From assembly GCA_020161455.1 (NCBI GenBank), contig JAIUNZ010000006.1:1-64000 (forward strand): 64,000 bases of DNA, in the 5' to 3' direction. This document shows positions 1-6,791 of this stretch, one piece after another. Each line of letters begins with the position of its first letter. Position 1 is the first letter of the stretch. Made by a program: the position numbers and the translations under genes. Source of the DNA: Bacteroidota bacterium. GTDB lineage: Bacteria > Bacteroidota > Bacteroidia > Flavobacteriales > Flavobacteriaceae. A model generated the notes under the pieces. It saw only the letters and a program-made list of their open reading frames with translations, made no database searches and was not told the origin of the DNA.

Positions 1-45
1 AATACAGAAAACTGTTTTTTCGTACAACTATTTTAGTATATTTGT

Positions 46-1326
46 TTACTGTGAAGAGAAAGTTTTTTCACAGTCTGACGTTTCTGCACCCACTTTTTCG
101 GCAACCATCAAAAATGATTTGGTTCCGTTTATTGTTCCAGAACTTACATTATCCTCTACTTTTTTATCAACAGGAATTGGTTCTCCAGTAATCATCGATT
201 CGTCAATAGTAGAGTTTCCTTCGGTAATTTTACCATCAACCGGAATTTTCTCACCTGGTTTTACTCGAATAATATCACCTTTATTAATATCATGAATGGA
301 AATTACTTTTTCTTCACCATTAATTACTAAAGTAGCTTCAGTTGGTGCTAATTTCAATAATTCTTTGATTGCTCCACTTGTTCTGCTGTGTGCTTTTGCT
401 TCGAGTAATTGTCCTAATAAAACCAATGTTAAAACAACTGCTGTTGCTTCAAAATACAAATGAACAGTACCTTCCGAAGTTTTGAATTGGTCCGGAAATA
501 CATTTGGAAACAACATAGCAACAATACTGAAGATAAAAGCAACTCCAGTTCCAATTCCAATTAAGGTAAACATGTTTAAATTCCAATTTACAATCGATTT
601 CCAAGCTCTTACAAAAAACATCCAACAAGCGTAAAACACAACAGGAATAGTTAAGAGAAATTGCACCCAATTCCATTTTTCTAAATCCATTAATTTAAAT
701 AACGGATTATTTGGAATCATTTCGGACATGGAAATAATAAAAACAGGAATACTAAAAAGCATCGCAATTTTCATTTTGTGCCACAATTTTTGATAGGTTT
801 TGTCTTCTTCGGAATCGGTTGGTTCCATTGGCACCAAATTCATTCTACAAATAGGACAACTTCCCGGTTTATCTTGAATTATTTCAGGATGCATTGGGCA
901 AGTATATTGAACAGCAACATTTTGCGTTGGTTCTTTTACTAAATCCATTCCGCAAACAGGACAATCACCAGCTTTGTCATATACTTTGTCGCCTTCGCAA
1001 TGCATCGGACAATAGTATTTTCCGGGTTGACTGATATGTTTGTGTTCGTGTGATTTGTGTTCTTTTTTATCTGTTGAACAACAATTGGTTTTTGGTGTGA
1101 TTTGTGATTGAGAATCAGGCAACGAAATTTGGTATTTGCTGTCTTTTCCTCCTAAAGCATTTTGTAAAACATCAAGTTCTACATGTTTTGTCATGGTTAT
1201 TATAGCTCTTTTGTTTTCTTTCGAAACTTCAGCTTCTGTAACATTTTCAACATTAGACAACTCATTTTTTACTTTGGCTTCACAACCTGAGCAAGTCATT
1301 CCTTCAATATGGTAAGTGTGTTTCAT
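46..1326 (-). pseudogene. copA: Truncated copper-translocating P-type ATPase (CopA), N-terminal half only
   Basis: CopA-type ATPases export Cu(I) across the inner membrane. The start is an ordinary ATG and the protein opens with an HMA domain whose CxxC is C12/C15, followed by a His-rich stretch and two heavy-metal-binding modules (CPMH...CPVCGM and CPMH...CPICRM, about residues 105-168). Membrane segments and the actuator domain with TGE follow (near residue 380). Right after KVGAET the reading frame enters unrelated sequence ([10 protein letters not shown]) and stops. The phosphorylation (DKTGT) and nucleotide-binding domains and the last membrane helices are missing: 426 residues against the usual 750-850. 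It cannot work as a pump. It is the last gene of the copper operon, 76 bp after the AraC-type regulator. The break lies at the window edge, so an insertion or a rearrangement is equally possible. Confidence 0.85.
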
Positions 1327-1402
1327 GATTAAATTTCTTTTTACAAAGTTCGAGTAATCTTACTCTAAAAGGTTGCATAATTATGTATAGGATTTGCAAA
1401 AT

Positions 1403-1963
1403 TTATAATTGGTCTAGTTCTTTTCTTTTACTTTCTTTAATTTTCTTGAAATAACTAGGTGAAAATCCTGTTACTTTTTTAAACTGATTACTTAAATGCG
1501 ATACACTACTATAATTCAAAAAATCAGCAATTTCAGAAAGTGATAACTCATCATATACAATTAGTTCCTTTACTTTTTCAATTTTTAAATTGATAAAATA
1601 TTTTTCGATACTAATTCCTTCTACATAAGAAAATAGGTTACTTAACTTGCTATAATCTTGATAAAGATTTTGTATCAAATAGTCAGACAAAGTGATATTA
1701 ATATCATTATTCTTATTTTGAACTAAATCAATTAATATGGTTTTAATTTTTTCAATGATTTTGCTATTTGAATCATTCAATATTTCAAAACCAAATGTTT
1801 CAAGTTTTTTAGATATTCTCATTATTTGTTCTTCCGAAATTGTTGTAAGTATTTCAACTTCTCCTAATTCAACTGAAAGAAGTTGAAGTCCGAGTTTTTC
1901 CAACTCAGACTTCACCACCATCTTGCAGCGATTACAAACCATGTTTTTAATATAAAGTTTCAT
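1403..1963 (-). CDS. AraC-family regulator with N-terminal heavy-metal-associated (HMA-like) domain
   Basis: A 186-residue putative metal-responsive transcription factor. Residues 1-65 resemble an HMA fold with a CNRC metal-binding pair (C10/C13). Residues about 95-180 form an AraC-type double helix-turn-helix (SLSEIADFLNYSSVSHLSNQ, then FKKVTGFSPSYFKK). Such short HMA-AraC fusions are known in Bacteroidota beside copper ATPases. A reasonable inference is that Cu(I) on the CxxC controls DNA binding, so the sensor sits in the same chain as the reader. The ATG directly abuts the stop of the upstream HMA/DUF3347 gene (0 bp), which indicates translational coupling. A palindrome upstream of the operon (2838-2852) is a candidate target. 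Confidence 0.85.
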   Translation of the reverse strand: MKLYIKNMVCNRCKMVVKSELEKLGLQLLSVELGEVEILTTISEEQIMRISKKLETFGFEILNDSNSKIIEKIKTILIDLVQNKNNDINITLSDYLIQNLYQDYSKLSNLFSYVEGISIEKYFINLKIEKVKELIVYDELSLSEIADFLNYSSVSHLSNQFKKVTGFSPSYFKKIKESKRKELDQL

Positions 1964-2821
1964 TTATCTTATAGTTTCAACTACTTTACCACAAGATAAC
2001 ATCATTGAGCCATAATATGGATTTTTAATAGTATTTTCTTTGCTCAACCAGTTCGCTCCTTTTCCATCATTTGCCATTGGACAATGTTGGTAATAAACTG
2101 GTGTTTCAGTTTTTGAAACTTTAATTAATTGATATATGTTTTCTGAAAGTGTATCAAATGAAGCTCTTTGCTTTTTCGCGTCAGTACTATTATAAATTAA
2201 AGTTGCATCAGCTTTTAAATCATTCATTACTTTCATCCATACCGTGTGAGCATCTATTTTTAATTCGCTCATTTTTAATGTATTAATTGAAATCAGTAAT
2301 TCATTTGCCTTTGCAGAAGCAGCATTTCCATCTGTTTTTACTAATGCATCTTTAATTGCAAAATAATTTTCATAAACTGCATCCAATTGATTTGCTTTTT
2401 GCATTTCTGTTAAAGTCATATCAGAATGATTTGCTTCCATTTTCATTTCCGATTTCATTTCTTCTTTTATTGGAGTTTTTGCAACTCTATCGTATTGACA
2501 ACAACCAGGAAGATTTTCATAAACATCATTTGGAGCTAAAAAAGAATCACTGTCATAACCTGCTAATGCAATTCTCTTTAAGATTTCGTCTTTGTTAGTT
2601 GCTTTAGCATCATAAGTTATTGTTGCCATTTTAGTGTCTTTATCCCAATCAACCTGTGATACTTTTTTATTATTTCCAGCTTTTTCAATTGTTTTTTTGC
2701 ACATACCACAATTGCCATAAATTTTTATTTGTTCGGTTTTAGCATTTTTTATTTGTGCATTGCATGAAATAAATGATACCATAACAAATGCTATCATTAA
2801 ATATTTTAATGAGTTTTTCAT
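1964..2821 (-). CDS. HMA-domain plus DUF3347 copper-handling lipoprotein
   Basis: A 285-residue exported protein. The signal peptide ends in a lipobox (FISC, C20), so it is probably a lipoprotein. Residues about 28-100 form a heavy-metal-associated domain with CGMC (C38/C41). After a linker rich in Met, Glu and Lys comes a DUF3347 domain (about 150-240, YENYFAIKDALVKTD), a family found with copper and efflux systems. The tail keeps the CPMANDGKGANW signature common in these proteins. Inferred role: periplasmic or outer-membrane copper binding, delivering metal to or buffering it for the CopA system encoded downstream. It is the first gene of a tight set (this gene, HMA-AraC regulator, copA). 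The exact role is not established by sequence alone. Confidence 0.8.
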   Translation of the reverse strand: MKNSLKYLMIAFVMVSFISCNAQIKNAKTEQIKIYGNCGMCKKTIEKAGNNKKVSQVDWDKDTKMATITYDAKATNKDEILKRIALAGYDSDSFLAPNDVYENLPGCCQYDRVAKTPIKEEMKSEMKMEANHSDMTLTEMQKANQLDAVYENYFAIKDALVKTDGNAASAKANELLISINTLKMSELKIDAHTVWMKVMNDLKADATLIYNSTDAKKQRASFDTLSENIYQLIKVSKTETPVYYQHCPMANDGKGANWLSKENTIKNPYYGSMMLSCGKVVETIR

Positions 2822-2837
2822 TGTAAGAGATTTTTTT

Positions 2838-2852
2838 GAAACGAATCGTTTC
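2838..2852. promoter_or_regulatory. Palindrome upstream of the copper operon, candidate operator
   Basis: GAAACGA-A-TCGTTTC is a perfect 7-bp inverted repeat lying 17-31 bp upstream of the HMA/DUF3347 start codon. A degenerate half-site (GAAAC...CGTTT on the minus strand) lies about 20 bp further upstream. Its position and symmetry suggest binding by the HMA-AraC regulator or another copper sensor. No binding is shown. Confidence 0.45.
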
Positions 2853-2901
2853 TGTTATTTTTTAAAAGTTTAAACGAGTTTCAACAACATATAGTCGCTG
2901 A

Positions 2902-2922
2902 GAAAAAGCCATAATTATGGCT
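2902..2922 (-). terminator. Intrinsic terminator of the Cys-rich protein gene
   Basis: A perfect 16-bp palindrome AGCCATAATTATGGCT (2907-2922) is followed on the minus strand by a run of five T. It lies just downstream of the stop at 2938, separating this gene from the copper operon. Confidence 0.6.
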
Positions 2923-2937
2923 AGCAAAAATTATAAT

Positions 2938-3339
2938 TTAGCTTATTTTAGGGATAAGCCACAAGGAAACATAACCTGAAGATAGGTTATAATTAATAAA
3001 TGTGAAATTTGTTTCTTTTGAATACAAATCAATTAATTTACTTTCAAATTGATAGATGCTCGAAAATGTCATACTGCTTGATGAAGAAGTTGTAGAACAT
3101 TTTGAATGACCACATTTACCCTCACAAGGTTTATTCTTGCTATCTGATTGTTGTTCATCACAACATGATTTTGCTTTCTTGGTTTTAGTAGTAATTTTGC
3201 AACAAGAATTTTGAGGTTCTTTGGAAATGTTTTCCGTTTTCACGGTCTTTGCACTAGCTACATTTCCACAAGCATAAGAAATTGAAGACAAAAGAAAAAT
3301 GCCTAAAACAACTATGCAAAATAAGTGGAATAACTTCAT
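2938..3339 (-). CDS. Small exported cysteine-rich protein, probably metal-related
   Basis: A 133-residue protein that starts with a hydrophobic signal segment (MKLFHLFCIVVLGIFLLSS) and has a middle rich in Cys and Lys: paired CC motifs, CEGKCGHSKC. This suggests metal or redox chemistry in the periplasm. No named family was recognised. I chose the ATG at 3339 because a -7 promoter box (TAACTTTG) sits five bases before it; the longer reading frame starting at 3369 would begin upstream of that promoter. It is divergent from nothing and lies upstream of the copper operon, with a terminator between them, so it is likely a separate unit. Co-regulation by copper is only an inference. Confidence 0.6.
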   Translation of the reverse strand: MKLFHLFCIVVLGIFLLSSISYACGNVASAKTVKTENISKEPQNSCCKITTKTKKAKSCCDEQQSDSKNKPCEGKCGHSKCSTTSSSSSMTFSSIYQFESKLIDLYSKETNFTFINYNLSSGYVSLWLIPKIS

Positions 3340-3344
3340 AGAGG

Positions 3345-3352
3345 CAAAGTTA
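3345..3352 (-). promoter_or_regulatory. Bacteroidota -7 promoter box (TAACTTTG)
   Basis: TAACTTTG matches TAnnTTTG and ends five bases before the ATG at 3339. Transcription would start about at the start codon, so the mRNA may be leaderless. Confidence 0.5.
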
Positions 3353-3394
3353 ATTATTAAGTAAACCATTTACGTTAATTAAACTATAAAACAG

Positions 3395-4276
3395 TTAATA
3401 TCCAGCACCAGCGCCAGCAATAACTTCAATAGGATGCCAAGTGGTTTTCGTTTCTTGGAAATCAAAAATCAAATAAGGCGATTCATGTTTGTCCTCAAAA
3501 TAATTTGAATCTTCTCTAATGACTACTCTTTTTAAATTTTCAATAGCTAAATCTTGAATTTTTCTAATCTTCTCGGCATCATCTCCACAATACAGAATAG
3601 AATTTACATCTTTATGAGAAGCAAAAACAGACAATAACTCCTCTTGATTCCCAGTAAGAATATTAACTACTCCACCAGAAACATCTGAAGTAGCCAATAC
3701 TTCTGCAAATGTAACTGCACACAACGCTAATGGTTCGGAAGCTAACACTACACAAGTATTTCCACCTGAAATAATGGTGGCTATTTGAGTAACCAGCCCT
3801 AATAATCCGCTTTTTTGAGGTGCAAAAACAGCCACAACACCAACAGGTTCTGGCACAGAAAAGTTAAAGAAACTTCCCGAAACCGGATTCACACTACTAT
3901 ACATTTGCACATATTTATCACACCAACCGGCGTAATAAATTAATCTATCGATACTTAAATCAACCTCAATTTCTGCATTTTTCTTAGAAACCCCTTGCAA
4001 TTCTAATTCTGCAATGAATTGTGTTTTTCTTCCTTCTAAAACTTCTGCAATACGGTATAATATTTGCGAACGATTGTAAGCCGTTTTGTGAGACCAAGAA
4101 CCTTGAGCATTTCGAGCTGCAACCACCGCATTTCTAAAATCTTTCACTGACGATAAACACATATTTGCAATAGTTTTCTTGTTCAACTTTAATGGATAAT
4201 ATCTTCCAGATTCGGTTCTTGGAAAACTTCCTCCGATGTATATTTTGTATGTTTTTAAAACTTCTAGTCGTGACAT
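3395..4276 (-). CDS. Short aldehyde dehydrogenase-family protein lacking the catalytic half
   Basis: A 293-residue homologue of the N-terminal NAD-binding part of ALDH (YIGGSFPRTESGRYYPL, RSQILYRIAEVLEGR, PEPVGVVAVFAP, GGNTCVVLASEP). It matches the upstream full-length enzyme over that part but has neither the glycine-rich ELGGK motif nor the catalytic Cys loop. Usual ALDH length is about 480. The gene ends with ordinary sequence and a clean stop, and the same arrangement (deoC, ALDH, short ALDH-like) is, from memory, common in Flavobacteriaceae. It is therefore more likely a maintained non-catalytic partner than a fresh truncation. It starts 11 bp after the full ALDH. Possible roles are a heteromeric subunit or cofactor-binding partner; both are inference. 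Confidence 0.75.
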   Translation of the reverse strand: MSRLEVLKTYKIYIGGSFPRTESGRYYPLKLNKKTIANMCLSSVKDFRNAVVAARNAQGSWSHKTAYNRSQILYRIAEVLEGRKTQFIAELELQGVSKKNAEIEVDLSIDRLIYYAGWCDKYVQMYSSVNPVSGSFFNFSVPEPVGVVAVFAPQKSGLLGLVTQIATIISGGNTCVVLASEPLALCAVTFAEVLATSDVSGGVVNILTGNQEELLSVFASHKDVNSILYCGDDAEKIRKIQDLAIENLKRVVIREDSNYFEDKHESPYLIFDFQETKTTWHPIEVIAGAGAGY

Positions 4277-4287
4277 AATTTCCAGTA

Positions 4288-5754
4288 TTAATCAAATTTT
4301 AAATAAGGTTCCAATCCGTGAAGTCCACCTTCTCTTCCGAAACCGCTTTCTTTATAACCACCAAAAGGTGAAGCAGGATCAAACTTATTGAATGTATTTG
4401 CCCAAACTACACCAGCGCGCATTTGTGACGTCATGTTGAATATTTTTGAACCTTTATCTGTCCAAACCCCAGCAGACAATCCATAAGGCGTGTTATTAGC
4501 TTTTTCGATGACTTCATCAACGGTTCTAAAGGTTTGAATCGCTAAAACTGGTCCGAAAATTTCTTCTTGAGAAATTCTGTTGGATTGACTTACTTTGGTA
4601 AACAACGTTGGTCGACACCAATATCCTTTTTCTGGTAAATCGCAAGTGGGTTGGTACATTTCTGCACCTTCTTCTACTCCAATTTTTAAATATTTATTGA
4701 TGGTATCTAATTGTTTTTTAGAATTTATTGCTCCAATATCGGTGTTTTTATCTAATGGATCGCCTACGCGCAACGATTGCATTCTATCTTTTAATTTTTG
4801 AACTACAACATCAAAAACTGATTCTTGCACATACAAACGTGAACCCGCACAACACACATGTCCTTGATTGAAATAAATTCCGTTTACAATTCCCTCTACA
4901 GCTTGGTCTAAAGCCGCATCTTCAAAAATAATATTGGCAGCTTTTCCACCCAATTCCATCGTTGATTTTTTTGGTGTACCAGCTATCGCTTTCATGATTA
5001 TTTTTCCAACTGCTGTGGAACCTGTGAATGCAATTTTATTGACATCGGGATGATTTACGATGTGTGAACCTGTAACACCTGCGCCAGAAACTATATTTAC
5101 AACTCCTACGGGTAAACCTGCTTCTTGAATTACTTCTGCTAATAAATATAATGTTAAAGGTGTCGTTTCTGACGATTTAATAACAACCGTATTTCCTGCA
5201 GCTAACGCAGGAGCAATTTTCCAAGCTGCCATTAGTAATGGGAAATTCCAAGGAATAATTTGTCCTGCAACACCAAGAGCTTTAGGTTTTCTATTCGGAA
5301 AAGCGTAGTCTAATTTATCTGCCCAACCAGCATAATAGAAAAAATGTGCTGCTGCCAATGGAATATCAATATCGCGAGATTCTCTGATGGCTTTTCCACC
5401 GTTTAAGGTTTCTACTACGGCAAATTCTCGAGCTCTTTCTTGAATAATTCGAGCAATTCTGTAAATGTATTTTCCACGTTCTTTACCTGATAATTTTGAC
5501 CAAACGTTTGTGTATGCTTTTCGAGCTGCTTTTACTGCTAAATCAACATCTTCTTCATTGGCTTCAGCTACTTTTGCCAAAACTTTTTCGTTTGCTGGAT
5601 TAATCGTTTCAAAGTACTTGCCCGATTTTGGTGCTACAAATTGTCCGTTGATGAACAAATCGTATTGTTCTTTCAATTTAAAATGCGATGTGCTTTCTGG
5701 AGCTGGAGCTAAATCCCAGGTTGAACTAAAATCTATAGTATGTTTTTTCTTCAT
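4288..5754 (-). CDS. NAD(P)-dependent aldehyde dehydrogenase
   Basis: A full-length ALDH of 488 residues. The cofactor loop (IIPWNFPLL), KSSETTPLT, the Gly-rich FTGSTAVGK, the general-base motif ELGGKAANIIF and the catalytic Cys region FNQGHVCCAGSRL are all present, as is the C-terminal SPFGGYKESGFGRE. It probably oxidises the acetaldehyde released by deoxyribose-phosphate aldolase to acetate. The start lies 5 bp after the deoC stop and the short ALDH paralogue follows at once, so the three genes form one operon. Substrate preference within the ALDH superfamily cannot be read from sequence; context gives acetaldehyde. Confidence 0.92.
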   Translation of the reverse strand: MKKKHTIDFSSTWDLAPAPESTSHFKLKEQYDLFINGQFVAPKSGKYFETINPANEKVLAKVAEANEEDVDLAVKAARKAYTNVWSKLSGKERGKYIYRIARIIQERAREFAVVETLNGGKAIRESRDIDIPLAAAHFFYYAGWADKLDYAFPNRKPKALGVAGQIIPWNFPLLMAAWKIAPALAAGNTVVIKSSETTPLTLYLLAEVIQEAGLPVGVVNIVSGAGVTGSHIVNHPDVNKIAFTGSTAVGKIIMKAIAGTPKKSTMELGGKAANIIFEDAALDQAVEGIVNGIYFNQGHVCCAGSRLYVQESVFDVVVQKLKDRMQSLRVGDPLDKNTDIGAINSKKQLDTINKYLKIGVEEGAEMYQPTCDLPEKGYWCRPTLFTKVSQSNRISQEEIFGPVLAIQTFRTVDEVIEKANNTPYGLSAGVWTDKGSKIFNMTSQMRAGVVWANTFNKFDPASPFGGYKESGFGREGGLHGLEPYLKFD

Positions 5755-5759
5755 TTGAA

Positions 5760-6662
5760 TTATGCTTTAGAGAAATAATCATTGGATTGATAAATACCAC
5801 TTTTTTGTTTTGCTATTTGAAGTAAAACATCATTAGCCAAACTACTCGCTCCAAATCTGAAATATTCGTTGTTCAACCACTTTCCACCGAGCGTTTCTTT
5901 GACCATCAATAAATATTGTAATGCCAATTTTGAAGTTGAAATGCCACCTGCAGGTTTCATTCCAATCATAATTCCAGTGTTGTAATAATAATCGCGAATG
6001 GCTTCGAGCATCACTAAAGTTACAGGTAATGTTGCCGCTGGTTTGATTTTTCCCGTTGAAGTTTTAATAAAATCGGCTCCAGCGTGCATAGCAATATCAC
6101 TTGCCAATCGAACTCGGTCTAACGTTCCTAATTCACCTGTTTCCAAAATCACTTTCAAACGTACATTTTTGCCACATGCTTCTTTAATCATAGCAATTTC
6201 GTCAAATACAAAATTATAATCTCCGCTATGAAATTTGCCACGGCTGATGACCATATCTACTTCGTGTGCGCCATTATCTACCGCTATTTTTGTATCTAAA
6301 AGCTTGATTTCAGCACTCGATTGTCCGCTTGGAAAAGCAGTAGCCACAGCAGCTACTTTTACATTCGTTCCTTTTAGTTCGTTAACTGCTGTTTTTACAA
6401 AATTTGGATATACACAAACGGCTGCAGTTGAAGGTAAACCTGGTATTTCATCATGCAAATGATGCGCTTTAAAACACAATTGTTTCACTTTTTCTTCTGT
6501 ATCTGCACCTTCTAAAGTCGTTAAATCAATCATGTTCAATGCCATATACAAACCTTGCATTTTGGATTCTTTCTTGATACTACGCGACGTTATCCTTGCG
6601 ATTCGGTCTTCAATACCAACTTGATCTATTCTTGGGGTATTTAAAAAATCAATTTGTTTCAT
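5760..6662 (-). CDS. deoC: Deoxyribose-phosphate aldolase
   Basis: DeoC splits 2-deoxyribose-5-phosphate into glyceraldehyde-3-phosphate and acetaldehyde in deoxynucleoside catabolism. The protein (300 residues, longer than the ~220 of short DeoC types and like the DeoC2 group) carries TAVCVYPNFV, VAAVATAFPSGQ, the EVDMVISRG strand, the Schiff-base lysine in DFIKTSTGK, and the C-terminal GMKPAGGIST. All active-site lysines and aspartates of the family appear present. First gene of an operon with two ALDH-family genes; a TATATTTG box lies about 50 bp upstream. Confidence 0.95.
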   Translation of the reverse strand: MKQIDFLNTPRIDQVGIEDRIARITSRSIKKESKMQGLYMALNMIDLTTLEGADTEEKVKQLCFKAHHLHDEIPGLPSTAAVCVYPNFVKTAVNELKGTNVKVAAVATAFPSGQSSAEIKLLDTKIAVDNGAHEVDMVISRGKFHSGDYNFVFDEIAMIKEACGKNVRLKVILETGELGTLDRVRLASDIAMHAGADFIKTSTGKIKPAATLPVTLVMLEAIRDYYYNTGIMIGMKPAGGISTSKLALQYLLMVKETLGGKWLNNEYFRFGASSLANDVLLQIAKQKSGIYQSNDYFSKA

Positions 6663-6712
6663 TTAATAAAAAAATTAGTAACCTATGGTAAAATTTTCAA
6701 CAATAGGAATAA

Positions 6713-6720
6713 CAAATATA
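6713..6720 (-). promoter_or_regulatory. -7 promoter box (TATATTTG) for deoC operon
   Basis: The reverse complement of CAAATATA gives TATATTTG, a consensus Bacteroidota -7 box, 51 bp upstream of the deoC start. Confidence 0.55.
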
Positions 6721-6791
6721 TAAATAAGTTCAACAAGAAGTAACGTTAAACAATTTTATCGTAACATTTGAAGCAATAAAACAAGATAATT

